This document shows, in pieces, positions 1 through 9,045 of a stretch of 64,000 bases of DNA. Position 1 is the stretch's first letter. Each line of letters starts with the position of its first letter. The notes under the pieces are model-generated. The model made no database searches. It was not told where the DNA came from and saw only the letters and a program-made list of their open reading frames with translations. This DNA is from CAWJTV01 sp963845695 (GTDB lineage Bacteria; Planctomycetota; Planctomycetia; Isosphaerales; Isosphaeraceae): contig CAWJTQ010000002.1 in NCBI GenBank assembly GCA_963845695.1, forward strand, positions 434,001-498,000, read 5' to 3'. The position numbers were made by a program, and so were the translations under genes.

Positions 1-1110
1 ATTGCCCGGGTGAACCGGCTATTCGAGGGCAAGGAGTTCGGCTACATCATCGATTATTGCGGCGTCCTCCAGAACCTCAACGACGCCTTCGACCTGTACG
101 GGAAACTCGCCGATTTCGACCAGGCGGACCTCGAGAGCGCGATCAACGACGTGGCCGAGGAGATTCAAAAACTCCCGCAGCGGCATTCCGACCTGTGGGA
201 CCTGTTCAAGGGCATCAAGAACAAGCAGGACGAGGAGCAGTACGAGCGACTCCTTGGCGATCCGGAGTTGCGGGAGGAGTTCTACGAGCGGCTCTCCGCG
301 TACTCTCGCAATCTGGCCGTGGCCCTGTCGTCGGTCCGGTTCATGGACGAGACACCCGTGGCGAAAGTCGAGAAATACAAGGCCGATCTCGCGTTCTTCG
401 TGAAGCTTCGCTTGGCGGTCAAGAGGCGATACGCCGAGGTGGTCGATTTCAAGGAATACGAAGCGAAGATCCAGAAGCTGATCGACACCCATGTCACGAC
501 GGGAGCCGTCGAGAAAATCACGAGCCTGGTCAACATCTTCGACAAGGATGCGTTTCTCAAAGAGGTCGAGAAGCTGGAGAGCCTCGCGTCCAAGGCCGAC
601 ACGATCGCCCACCGCACCCGGCGAACGATCCACGAACGGATGGACGAGGACCCGGCCTTTTTCCGCAAGTTCTCCGAGATGCTGGAAGACGCGATCCGGG
701 CGTTCCGGGAGAAGCGTCTCGCCGACCGGGACTATCTGGCCAGGGTCATGGAGATCGCCGAGGCGGTCCGCACCCGGAGCGGCGATGCGCTGCCTGAGAA
801 ACTTCGGACTCACGATGTTGCCAAGGCGCTTTACGGCGTGCTGATCGAGTGTTTCGGACGCCACGCTCTGGAGGTCTCGGAGGGAAAGGAACTGTCGGCG
901 GACGCCGCGATCCGGATCGATGAAATCATCCGAGGGGAGAAGATCGTCAACTGGACGAACAACGCGGATGTTCAGAACCGGATGAAGAACCAGATCGATG
1001 ATTATCTCCACGACCTCAAGCAGGAAACGGGATTGACCCTGACCTTCGAGGACATCGACGTCATCCTGGAACGATGCCTCGACATCGCCAGGCGGAGGTA
1101 CTCCGGATGA
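1..1110 (+). CDS. hsdR: Type I restriction enzyme subunit R, C-terminal part (5' partial)
   Basis: The reading frame is open from the first base of the window, so the gene starts upstream and only the last ~370 residues are here. They match the helical C-terminal part of HsdR that follows the motor domains; the opening residues (VNRLFEGKEFGYIIDY) are typical of the end of the second helicase lobe. HsdR is the ATP-dependent translocase and nuclease of the HsdR2M2S complex, but its nuclease and Walker motifs would lie outside this window. No break is visible in this part. The stop overlaps the ATG of the next gene (ATGA, 1107-1110), so the two are translationally coupled. Family assignment is secure; whether the enzyme is complete cannot be told here. 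Confidence 0.85.
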   Translation: MARVNRLFEGKEFGYIIDYCGVLQNLNDAFDLYGKLADFDQADLESAINDVAEEIQKLPQRHSDLWDLFKGIKNKQDEEQYERLLGDPELREEFYERLSAYSRNLAVALSSVRFMDETPVAKVEKYKADLAFFVKLRLAVKRRYAEVVDFKEYEAKIQKLIDTHVTTGAVEKITSLVNIFDKDAFLKEVEKLESLASKADTIAHRTRRTIHERMDEDPAFFRKFSEMLEDAIRAFREKRLADRDYLARVMEIAEAVRTRSGDALPEKLRTHDVAKALYGVLIECFGRHALEVSEGKELSADAAIRIDEIIRGEKIVNWTNNADVQNRMKNQIDDYLHDLKQETGLTLTFEDIDVILERCLDIARRRYSG

Positions 1111-1838
1111 TCGAGAACGGACGAGCGGGCGGCGGATACTTGCTCAGATACGGCGGGTATTCCATTCCCTTTTGCTTGAGTCTCAAGGATCGATCGAAGC
1201 TCACAATCCATGTCTATCCCGACATGCGGGTCGAAGTCCTTGCGCCCAAAGACAAGGGGTTAGACTTTATTCTCGCTAGGGTCGAACGGCGTGCCCGATG
1301 GATCGTGAAACAATGGCGGTACTTTGAACAATTCCAGCCACGGCAGCCCGAGCGCCGGTTCGTCAGCGGCGAGATGCACGTCTACGTCGGTCGCCAGTAT
1401 CGGCTGAAGGTCGCGAAGGGTGTTCCGTCGGAAGTGAAGCTGATTGGTCGGTACTTCTTCGTTCAACTTCCCGATCCGAATGATCCCGACGAGGTCTCGC
1501 GGTTGCTCCAAGATTGGTATATCCGGCACGCGAAATCCCTGTTTGCTGATCGCGTAAGCTATTGGATTTCCGAGTGCCGGCCCCTCGCCATGCCGGAAGT
1601 CCCCACGGTTACGGTTCGTAAGATGGTTCGCCGCTGGGGGAGTTGCACCAAGCGCGGAACGATCACGCTCAATCTCGATCTCGTCAAAGTCCCGCTCACG
1701 TTCATCGACTACGTGATCGTTCATGAGTTGTGCCATCTGAAGATCCACAATCACAGTACCGCATTTTACAAGCTGCTTACCCGGTCGATGCCCGATTGGA
1801 GGCAGAGGAAGGAGCGTCTGGAGTCCTTTGTGAACTGA
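1107..1838 (+). CDS. YgjP/DUF45-family zinc metallopeptidase
   Basis: A 243-residue protein of the YgjP-like (SprT-related, DUF45) family. The C-terminal half carries the family block RRWGSC followed by a gluzincin HELCH motif at about residues 206-210, giving two histidine zinc ligands and a catalytic Glu. The ATG at 1107 is preferred over the in-frame ATG at 1074 because it overlaps the hsdR stop as ATGA. Genes of this family very often end type I restriction operons, and its substrate there is not established. A second, truncated copy lies at 23032-23424 beside another hsdR remnant, which supports the linkage. Confidence 0.85.
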   Translation: MIENGRAGGGYLLRYGGYSIPFCLSLKDRSKLTIHVYPDMRVEVLAPKDKGLDFILARVERRARWIVKQWRYFEQFQPRQPERRFVSGEMHVYVGRQYRLKVAKGVPSEVKLIGRYFFVQLPDPNDPDEVSRLLQDWYIRHAKSLFADRVSYWISECRPLAMPEVPTVTVRKMVRRWGSCTKRGTITLNLDLVKVPLTFIDYVIVHELCHLKIHNHSTAFYKLLTRSMPDWRQRKERLESFVN

Positions 1839-1953
1839 GGCCGGGGCGCTGCTGGTCATCGTGGTGTTCTCGACCAGGATCGTAGGCCGTGGAATTGTCA
1901 CCACATCGGGCGAGACCGTGGGTCAGACCGAGTTCCTGGATTCGAGCAGGGGC

Positions 1954-2678
1954 TCAGCCCTGCACCTCGCCCAGTTTCTTCTTCGCCTTCTCGGCTTGCT
2001 TCTCGGTCATGACGCCAGCCTTAACCATCAGATCAATCTGCTTCGATTTCGGCATCGCCTCGAGCGACTTCTTCGCCTTCTGGATTCTCTGGGTCAACGA
2101 GGGCAGGGCCAGCTTGTCGCGCTTCACAGACAGCGTTCACCCCCAGACCGGTTGGATCGTGAAGCCAGGTCCCGAGCAGACTCGCCGAGTTGCGGACGCA
2201 AAGCGGAATGTGCGTGTCCCGAGAGATCCAACTGCCGTCCCAGATCCGCTTCGCGCCGTTGGTCGGAACGTAGATCCCTCGCGCGGTGTCTACCTTCAGA
2301 TTCGGCTCCGAGTCCTCAATGAGCTTATAAGCATACTCGAAAACCGCCCGATCCCGCTTCCGAGTTCTCAGGTTCGGTCAGGTCCAGACAGAATCCCAGC
2401 CTGATCGTGCATGCAACCACAGGCAAGCACTCGCTCGCCCGTCGCTCGTCCTCGGCGGTCTGGTTCTTCTTCCTCTGGTACTGACGCTGTCGGATCTTCG
2501 CGAAGTTCAGGGCCCGCTTCGGCGCATACTCCCAGAAGTAGACGCCCCGTCTGAGCCAATCGTAGTCCTTCTCGCTCCACGTAAACTCCTCGATGCGATT
2601 GATGAGGCGCAGGGCGGCGGAACGTCCGGTACCGTGGTAGCCAACAACCGTACCGTGGTAGTCGTCAAAACGAGCCAT
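1954..2678 (-). CDS. ART-like (DUF3990-type) putative toxin, frameshifted
   Basis: The N-terminal part (from ATG 2678, MARFDDYHGT) has the block GYHGT and then YDWLRRGVYFWEY. This resembles uncharacterised ADP-ribosyltransferase-like proteins with GYHG...DWLG.G.YFWE patterns. Near 2361-2368 the frame breaks after LDLTEP. In the next frame the expected C-terminal part continues (VDTARGIYVP, then RDTHIPLCVRN), ending in a Lys-rich tail that stops at 1954. The conserved blocks in both frames show this was one gene of about 240 codons, and one indel accounts for the break. The Lys-rich last ~55 residues could instead be a separate small partner protein. It is convergent with the hsdR-ygjP operon. 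ADP-ribosylation is inferred from sequence pattern only. Confidence 0.5.
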
Positions 2679-2830
2679 CGCGTATCGGCCTCCAGCTCCA
2701 GACGACCATCCTAAACCCCCCGATGGACTCACGGGAAAGGTGACACTTGACGGACCGAGTCGGTTGCCCCATTCTCATGATCGATCACACTCGCGTTCTG
2801 CCTTGAGGCGCGAGCTGAAAACGTTTGAAG

Positions 2831-2859
2831 AGTGCGTCGGTCGGATCGACCGACGCACT
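2831..2859. repeat. Perfect 13-bp inverted repeat with 3-nt loop
   Basis: AGTGCGTCGGTCG, then GAT, then its exact reverse complement. It lies in the gap upstream of the minus-strand ART-like gene and upstream of the plus-strand HutX-like gene. There is no T-run on either side, so it is not a classical terminator. A regulator site or a structured leader are both possible. Confidence 0.6.
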
Positions 2860-3001
2860 GATCCGTCACGTGGGTTGCCGCGACACCTGCGCCTTCTTCC
2901 CTAAATGGTTCTACCATTTGACGCCGGCTGGTTTGGCCTCGCCGGCTAGCCATTCTGCAGAGTATGCTAAGGACCGCGAGGGCTTCGATCTCACTATGCA
3001 C

Positions 3002-3016
3002 TTGTCACTCTGACAA
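3002..3016. promoter_or_regulatory. Candidate operator TTGTCA-CTC-TGACAA
   Basis: A perfect 6-bp inverted repeat with a 3-bp centre, about 215 bp upstream of the HutX-like gene at 3232. Such dyads are typical of dimeric repressor sites. No regulator gene is adjacent, so the cognate protein is unknown. Confidence 0.35.
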
Positions 3017-3231
3017 TGTAAGTGCGTACAGATTTTGGATGTTATGGTGTGCCCAAAAAGTGCCCACCAATTCATGGCATACTCCGGACCAAAACTGCTC
3101 GGGCTTGTGGCCCTTTGGGAGCATCTCGGCGAGGACTGGAACCAGCAGGAGCCGGATATCTTGGGCGAGTTGACCGATCGGATAAACGACCAACCGGGCA
3201 ATGAGAAACAAGCCTGAAAGAGCCTTCTGTC

Positions 3232-3762
3232 ATGGATAATACCACCTCGGTTCTCGACGCAGATCGCGTCGAAGCCGTTCGGGCCTGGTTCCGCGAGGAC
3301 CCCTCGCGGATGACGATGATGGCGTCTCGCAAGTTCGAGGTTCCCGAACAGGCCGTCGTGGCGACCCTGATCGGCCAATGGCCGATCATCCCCCTGCGGG
3401 AGCATTGCTTCCGCGAGCTGATGGAGGCTCTGCCTGGCCTGGGAACGATGCGGGTCTTCGTCCGGAGCCGGGCCGCGGTGATCGAGTCCGTCGGGGTCTT
3501 CGGCGGGTTCTCCGAAACAGGGCCGTTCTTCAACGTCCAGACCGACACGCTCGACATGCACATCCTCCACGAAGAGATCGGCGCGATCTATGCCGTCGAG
3601 AAGCGCGGGCACGACAGCGACAACGCGACCCACTCGTTCCAGTTCTTCGACCACCGAGGGGACGCCGCCTTCAAAGCCTTCCTCTGGGAGGATTTCCCTC
3701 ACGTCCCGGCGGCACGGATCGAAGCCTTCCGCACATTGGCCCAACAATTGGCCGCCCTTTGA
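3232..3762 (+). CDS. HutX/ChuX-family haem-utilisation protein
   Basis: A 176-residue soluble protein resembling the HutX/ChuX/HuvX family, which binds haem in the cytosol and passes it to haem-degrading enzymes. The family look is clearest in the C-terminal half: a central GPFFNVQTDTLDMHI block and then HSFQFFDHRGDAAFKAFLW, close to the usual SHSVQFFD.DG.A.FKI. The N-terminus (VRAWFREDPSRM) also fits the usual VR.WL..NP start. No haem uptake receptor, ABC transporter or haem oxygenase is nearby, so it is an isolated member. A haem-storage or sulfur-metabolism-related role is an alternative. Confidence 0.7.
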   Translation: MDNTTSVLDADRVEAVRAWFREDPSRMTMMASRKFEVPEQAVVATLIGQWPIIPLREHCFRELMEALPGLGTMRVFVRSRAAVIESVGVFGGFSETGPFFNVQTDTLDMHILHEEIGAIYAVEKRGHDSDNATHSFQFFDHRGDAAFKAFLWEDFPHVPAARIEAFRTLAQQLAAL

Positions 3763-3858
3763 TGTTGCGCGAACGCCGCGCCTTTCGAGTTGGCGATGCC
3801 GGCGCGGCGCGTTAGAATCGATGCTGATGGCGAGCCGCAACTGATTGAGGAGGGTGTG

Positions 3859-4249
3859 ATGGCAACCGATTCTCAAAAAACGGATGCGGGGATCGGAGAC
3901 GCTGTTTCGGTTCCGCCCGGGTACTATACATATTACAAGTATGACCCCGAGCTTGCTCGACTCCTCAAAGAGCGCCAAGACGCGGTTGAGCGAATCGTCG
4001 CTCAACGCAAGCCAGAACTCATCCACCAGGGCATCGAAGCGTACAAGCGCGATCTGCTGCGACTGCTCGCGGAGAATCGACACCGGCAACTCGTTGCCTA
4101 CCGGGGGAATGAGCTGGTCGCCTTCGGGGTCTCGGACCGTCAGTCTGCGAAGAAGGCTCGCGAAGAAAGGCTTCACGGACCGGGGTGAGCTGTTTATTAC
4201 CAGCATTGCACCGTTGGACGTCGATGAAGACGATGAACTCGACCGTTAA
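3859..4249 (+). CDS. DUF5678-like small protein, frameshifted near its C-terminus
   Basis: ATG 3859 is preceded by GAGGAGGG at a good distance. The protein of about 130 residues has a helical middle and then LVAYRGNELVAFG, which resembles the DUF5678 core (Y.G.WVAF...). Around 4160-4170 the frame breaks. The first frame stops at 4188, while the adjacent frame continues with GFTDRGELFITSIAP and an acidic end, stopping at 4249. That continuation fits the usual end of the family, so a one-base indel is likely. It lies 27 bp before a retropepsin-like gene, a pairing also seen for DUF5678 genes in other bacteria as far as I recall. Function is unknown. Confidence 0.5.
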
Positions 4250-4276
4250 CGTCTTGACTCCAACCTCGGCCCTGCC

Positions 4277-4834
4277 GTGATCACAATACTCCGCGGTTCC
4301 TTCCTCCGCAATAAGGAGATCGAGGTCCCATCGGACCGCATCGATCTTCGTCCGCCCAAGATCATCGTCGGGATCAGCCTGACTCTCGTCGGCGAGGAAT
4401 ATGCTTTTTCGCAAGGTGTGATCACGCTACCTGCGATCCTCGATACCGGCTTCAATCGCATCCTCGAGATCGACGAGTGGCATCTGGTCCACTGGGCAGG
4501 CCTCCACAAGGAGCATCTGGAATCGATCGAGAAATACAAATCCCATGAGGGAAGAAAGTACGATCTGTGTGGGGCAAACATCTGGCTTCATCGGACGCCT
4601 TACGAGAGATCGCGGACTCCACCAGCCAGATCGCCCGTTCTCCTGGGACGCAGCCGCCAGGTACGGGTCATGGCTCCCATCGGCAAGCCAAACCCGCGGC
4701 TCCCTCTCCTCGGCCTGATGGCTTTAGTCGAAAATAATCTACAGGTGTTGATTGATGGTGAGAACTCTCGTTTTCGAGTCTACAAGTCGCTCAGAATGTC
4801 ACTGGCAGACTTATATCGGGATTTCTTCGCCTAA
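4277..4834 (+). CDS. Retropepsin-like (clan AA) aspartic protease candidate
   Basis: A 185-residue protein starting at GTG 4277. The core has LPAILDTGFNRILEID, a DTG-type active-site motif in the hydrophobic setting of retropepsins. Towards the C-terminus are LPLLGLMAL and NLQVLIDGENSRFRVYK, matching the closing strands of this fold. Such single-domain proteases act as dimers, each giving one Asp. It follows the DUF5678-like gene in the same direction with a 27-bp gap. The substrate is unknown. The start is uncertain because no strong ribosome-binding site is visible. Confidence 0.55.
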   Translation: MITILRGSFLRNKEIEVPSDRIDLRPPKIIVGISLTLVGEEYAFSQGVITLPAILDTGFNRILEIDEWHLVHWAGLHKEHLESIEKYKSHEGRKYDLCGANIWLHRTPYERSRTPPARSPVLLGRSRQVRVMAPIGKPNPRLPLLGLMALVENNLQVLIDGENSRFRVYKSLRMSLADLYRDFFA

Positions 4835-5264
4835 GCAACTCCGCGGAATCGATTTGACGTCGCCGGGCTTGGCGAAACGGCGCGTTCCGGAAATCCAGCT
4901 TGGGTTTTCGAGTCGTCGATAAATGATGATTGAAATTATACTAATTTATATTTCGTCATGAATTGCGCGTGTCCGAAAATGTTCACAGTCGTGATCCCCG
5001 GGCCTGCCACCTGTTGCTCACCTGTTCCTGAGGTGAGGCGCGGACCATCGCGGTGAACGTTTCCGTACGCGCCCTCCTGTACACCTGCGCCGCCCAACCC
5101 TGGCTCGAGAATCCGCCTTCCGCCCCTTCCGGGGGCGACCGGTGAGGGGTGTCCGGTTTTCCGAGAGATCGTGAGGCCCTCGTCAAGTGGTTTCTGCGGA
5201 GTCGCATGGAGACGAAAAACGCCCAGCCTGTCGAGTCGGCGATTGCGGCGGAGTGCGACGGCGG
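4835..5264. other. Intergenic region between convergent genes
   Basis: About 430 bp with an AT-rich patch at 4920-4965, unusual against the GC-rich surroundings. I see no convincing gene, RNA or terminator hairpin with a T-run. Confidence 0.5.
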
Positions 5265-5462
5265 TCACTCCCGCCGCCGCGTCTTGTCCTGGTCGATCCC
5301 GTTGAGCTCGGCTGTGGAATAGCGGCCGAAGTCGTCCTCGGAGTAAGGAGCCTCCTCGGGGTTCTCGCGGAGGTCGCGCTTCCATTGCCTGCGCCGGCGC
5401 TGGGTGCCGGCCCGCTTGATCTCCCGTTTGTTCTGACGCTGCTCACGCTTGGTGGGTTCCAT
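5265..5462 (-). CDS. Small conserved basic protein, function unknown
   Basis: A 65-residue protein from ATG 5462, dominated by Lys/Arg/Gln (MEPTKREQRQNKREIKRAG), with an acidic, Tyr-containing second half (EEAPYSEDDFGRY) and a basic end. Composition and order look constrained, and I believe similar short proteins occur in related planctomycetes. Its start overlaps the end of the alpha/beta hydrolase gene by 20 bp, so it is probably the last gene of the four-gene unit running 8969 to 5265. A ribosome- or nucleic-acid-associated role would fit the charge but is a guess. Confidence 0.6.
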   Translation of the reverse strand: MEPTKREQRQNKREIKRAGTQRRRRQWKRDLRENPEEAPYSEDDFGRYSTAELNGIDQDKTRRRE

Positions 5463-6337
5463 GGTCCACGCCTCCGGATCGCCGGTGGCCCTCCGCGAAG
5501 TGCCGGTCGAGCCAGGCGACAAGATCTAGAGCGTATCGCGACGGGTCAGGTTCGAATTCCAGGGTATGGTGCCCCTCGGGATACTCGATGACCTGTCGGT
5601 CCGCTGAGGCCAGTTTGTGGAAGTAGTCCAGAGTTCTCCGATTATCGACGATCCGGTCCTGCCCGGCTAGCATCAAAAGGGCCGGCTGACGGATCCGGGC
5701 GTGGCAACGGCTCACCAGCCGATCGATGATGAAGCTGGCGGCCAGCAAGCCGGCGGTTCCCTCGCGGAGGCTGAGCGGGTCGGCGGCGATGAATGACTGG
5801 CCCTCCGGATTGGCCGTGAACAGCGCCGGGTCGGACAGAGGGATCGGGAAGGTCTTACGGCGGTTCGTGAGAAAGGCCCACGCGATCTGGAGCCGCTCCT
5901 TGCGGGACACTCCGACCCGCGGGTGCAACCCGGGGCAAATCAAGGCGACACCGTCGACCAGTTCCGGGTGCCGGGCCGCGATGATCGTCACGAGCTTTCC
6001 CCCCCAACTGATCCCGGCCAGGACCGTGGGCAGCCCCGGGTGCTCGGCGCATGGCCCGGAGCCACTCGACGAGGTCCTTGATCAGCCGGCTGGCCGATGG
6101 TGTGTGGCCCCGATCTCGTTGGTTGGCTCCCGATCCACGGCGATCGGGAAACGCGGCGTTGTATCCGGAGGAAGCCAGGGTCTGCCCCAGCCGTAAATAC
6201 CAGCCGGAGTGGCTCTGGACGCCGTGCACAACGACGACCTGGCCTCGTGCGGGCCGGTCCCCGTCCCAGACCGCGACGTGCAAAGGATAGCCATCGGAGG
6301 CGGTGAAAGTCCGGACGACGCATACCGGCTCAGTCAT
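5443..6337 (-). CDS. Alpha/beta hydrolase (S33/lysophospholipase-like), one frameshift
   Basis: About 298 codons from ATG 6337. The N-terminal part has VVVVHGVQSHSGWY, the HG oxyanion-hole region. The nucleophile elbow GISWGG is only readable after a one-base correction near 6027-6034, in a run of C and G. The C-terminal part has LMLAGQDRIVD (acid residue) and EYPEGHHTLEFE (catalytic His). The Ser/Asp/His triad is therefore present across the two frames. It resembles monoacylglycerol lipase-like S33 hydrolases. The start overlaps the stop of the enolase-superfamily gene by 8 bp, and the stop overlaps the next small gene, so the block is one transcript. Substrate is unknown. Confidence 0.75.
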
Positions 6338-7512
6338 ACCGAATCTCCCGGCTCTCAACGGTCATCGCCTCGAGTGCGACGGTGTCGACCGCGACACCAA
6401 GCCCCGGACCCTCCATCGGCCGCGCCCAGCCGCCATAGCCGAAGGTGAGGTCCTCGCGGGTGAGGTTCGTCGAAAGGATGTGCCGGTCGTAGGAGCCCTC
6501 GACATATCTCAGGCCGGCGACCCGGCCGGCGACGTGCCGTCCCGCGGCCGAGAGCAGCGCCGTCTCGCCCGGGTGACAGCCGAGCTGCACGCCCAGGCCC
6601 GAGCGCTGGGCCAGGGCGATGATCCGCAGCGAGGGAAGAATCCCACCACATTTGGACAGCCGGACATTGAACAGATCGGCCGTCTTCCGGGCCACTGCGG
6701 CCTCGGCGTCGGGGTAGCCGCAAAGCGATTCATCGAGCATCACGGGGACGTCCAGCCGGCCGCGCAGGTCGGTCAGACAATCGATCTCGGCGTGCGCGAC
6801 GGGCTGCTCCAGCGCCGTGGGTGCGAAACGCCTCAAGGGCTCGATGCGCTCGACCAGCTCGGATGCGGTCCACGCCTCGTTGGCATCGAGCCGGATGTCC
6901 ATCCGGCGTCCGAGGATTCTCCTCAAGGCGTGGAGCCGACGCGGATCATCCTGTCCTCGAGTGCCCACCTTCACCTTCACCTGATGGAAGCCATAGATCC
7001 GGATCTTCACAGCCGTCCGCCATTCGCCGAAAGTGGACTCGGCTGTGATGGCCCCGCTGTACGCGCACGCGTTGCGGCGTCGCGAACCGATGAACCCCCT
7101 CGACCGCGGCCAGCTCGACTGCACGGCCCACCGGCTCGCCGAACCGTCGGCCGAACGCGTCTAGCACCGCCAGCTCCAGGGCGCACCGCGAGGCGTTGCC
7201 CGCCATGCCCCGCGGATCCGCTTCGGTCTCCGGCAGCCGGAGCGCCTCGAGGCGCTGCACCACCTCGCGAAAATCGACCGGCTGGCCGATCGCACGCGCC
7301 CAGTCGTGCGCCGACAGAACACCGAACGTCGACGCCACGGTCTCACCCGTGACGTACGGCCGAGGGACTCCCTCCCCGTAGCCGACCTGGCCGTCGGCCA
7401 GCTCGACGCGCACCACTAGGTTCTCGCTGACCGACCGCTCGAACGAGGCGTGCTTCACCACCTTCTTCAAGGGGACCGCCACGTGGTAGAGCTTGAGACC
7501 GGCGATCCTCAT
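6330..7512 (-). CDS. Enolase-superfamily enzyme (dipeptide epimerase / muconate-lactonizing type), one frameshift
   Basis: About 394 codons from ATG 7512. The N-terminal capping domain is in the first frame (ENLVVRVELADGQVGYGEG). After a break near 7090 the barrel continues in the next frame with the catalytic KVKVG (KxK), metal ligands in RLDANEAW, ALEQPV and VMLDES, and a late Lys in RLSKCGG. All catalytic positions of the MLE/dipeptide-epimerase branch can thus be found. The actual substrate is uncertain: L-Ala-D/L-Glu-type epimerisation and other racemisations are both possible. It overlaps the upstream peptidase stop (ATGA) and the downstream hydrolase, which suggests a shared catabolic or peptidoglycan-recycling pathway. 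Confidence 0.75.
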
Positions 7513-8969
7513 CGAGGAGTCTCGGCAGCAGCAGCCTTGGGGCGAGTTGCCGCGGGCATATCAGGCTTCATCTCGACTTTCTTGGCCCGGAACGCCGCTT
7601 CGAGAAGCGCTGGGGTCGTCTCGGCCGAGAAGCCTTCGACGACGGCGACATCCAGTCCACGGCGCTGGACGACATAGAGCTGGTCCCCAGCATTCCGCCA
7701 GATGGTGTCGTGGGTATCCCGCCTCGGGCGCGGGAGGTCGTCGACCTTGGAGGTCTGGTATCGGATGTAAGAGGCGGTAAACTCCCGTGCGTCATCTTCA
7801 CTGTCCCAGGTCGAGAGCCAGACGAGGGCCAGCCGATCCTTCGGCCCTTCGAAGACGGCGTAGCGGTCGCCGTCCCAGCCGGCCGCGGCCGACTTGCCAC
7901 CGTGCTTGCGGAGGAGTACCAGCAGTTGCATCTCTCCCAGCACGTTGCGGCCTAGCTCTTTCCACCCCTCGCCCGGCTTCAAGGTCCCCAGATCGATCGA
8001 CATGGGCCGATCGGGGTGTGTCAGGAACTTCTCGGGGTGGAGGATCTGCTCGGTCGAGAGGGGTAAGCTCCGATAGGCCTCATCGATCGCCTTCCAGCCG
8101 CCGTCGTTGGTCAGCTTCGCACAGAAGACCACGCCCTTCATGTAGGGAAACAGCATCGATTCAGAGATGATCGGCGGGGCCTGGCGCAGACTCTTGCCGC
8201 CTCCGAGGAACGGGAGGAATGATGACATCAGGCTGAAGGTCCAGTCCAGGCTCTCGGCGGGCATTTTCACGACCTCTCTGCCCTCCCAGTCTTCCATGCC
8301 CGCCCCTAACATGGTCAAGGTCGCCTCGCCCTCGATCAGCGCGGAGAGCGCCAGGGAACGGTCGTCATCCTTCTTGACGGACTTGTCCAGGGCATCGAGG
8401 TCATAGTGTTGATCGGCCAGGGCATGGGTCAGCTCGTGGGCGATAACGGTCTTGTTCTCGTCCTTGTCGAACGTCTCGGCTTTGCCGAAGAGTCGCTCGA
8501 GGAACGAGCGAGACTTCTTGGCCTCGGGTTTCTTGGGCTCCTCGATCAGGTGCATCGTCTTGGTCTTGGGGTCGTAAAACGCGGCAACCTCTTCGGAGTA
8601 AACCTGGGCGAGGGTCTCCTTGAGGTTGAAGCTGCGAGGCAGCAGCCCGAACGCCTTCATGGCCATCTCGTTGGCGCGAAACTCCTCGGGCGTCATGTCT
8701 TCCTCGAGCTCCTTGAGGAGCAACGCCTTGAGGTTCTCGCGCTTGGTGACGTCGCGCTTGACTTCGTGCAGGAACGGGATCTTGCGCAGCTCGGGGAGGA
8801 TGTGCTCGAACCCGCGCTTGTAGCGAACCACGGCCTCGGTGAGTTGCCCCTGGTCGGCCAGACGATCACCCTCGGCAAGGAGTTTGGCACCGGTACGGAC
8901 GGGCGAATCCTGGTCGTCGCCCAACGCCGTGAGAGGGAAGGCGGCGAACAGGATCAGGATGATGAGCAT
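7509..8969 (-). CDS. Secreted HEXXH zinc metallopeptidase-like protein
   Basis: A 486-residue protein with an N-terminal hydrophobic segment (LIILILFAAFPLTALG) that looks like a signal peptide cleaved before DDQDSP. A helical region follows, then AAFYDPKTKTMHL and the zinc motif HELTH at residues 178-182. The motif ALIEGEAT downstream (~50 residues) can supply the third ligand (Glu), as in gluzincins. It probably acts outside the cytoplasm. It is the first gene of an overlapping unit with an enolase-superfamily enzyme, a hydrolase and a small basic protein. Its own stop overlaps the next ATG by 4 bp. The precise peptidase family and substrate are unknown. Confidence 0.7.
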   Translation of the reverse strand: MLIILILFAAFPLTALGDDQDSPVRTGAKLLAEGDRLADQGQLTEAVVRYKRGFEHILPELRKIPFLHEVKRDVTKRENLKALLLKELEEDMTPEEFRANEMAMKAFGLLPRSFNLKETLAQVYSEEVAAFYDPKTKTMHLIEEPKKPEAKKSRSFLERLFGKAETFDKDENKTVIAHELTHALADQHYDLDALDKSVKKDDDRSLALSALIEGEATLTMLGAGMEDWEGREVVKMPAESLDWTFSLMSSFLPFLGGGKSLRQAPPIISESMLFPYMKGVVFCAKLTNDGGWKAIDEAYRSLPLSTEQILHPEKFLTHPDRPMSIDLGTLKPGEGWKELGRNVLGEMQLLVLLRKHGGKSAAAGWDGDRYAVFEGPKDRLALVWLSTWDSEDDAREFTASYIRYQTSKVDDLPRPRRDTHDTIWRNAGDQLYVVQRRGLDVAVVEGFSAETTPALLEAAFRAKKVEMKPDMPAATRPKAAAAETPR

Positions 8970-9045
8970 GAAGGCCGGGAAGGGGCGGCATGTTTCGAAA
9001 TCCTTGTCAGTGAGGACCGAAGGGGAGCGGGACGAGGGTTGGATC

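Larger units (their letters stand above)
2733..3231. other. Intergenic region with one doubtful small ORF
   Basis: Besides the hairpin and the dyad listed separately, there is only a short plus-strand frame ending at 3217. It could start at ATG 3074 (MAYSGPKLLG..., 47 residues) and ends 14 bp before the HutX-like gene. It resembles nothing I recognise and may be a small upstream protein or chance. Confidence 0.4.

Noticed and set aside
2911..4206. 431-residue open frame on the minus strand
   Set aside because: It lies antisense to the HutX-like gene and shows no family resemblance.
5540..5575. tRNA-like T-arm GGTTCGAATTCC
   Set aside because: It lies inside the hydrolase gene and no cloverleaf or acceptor stem can be built around it.
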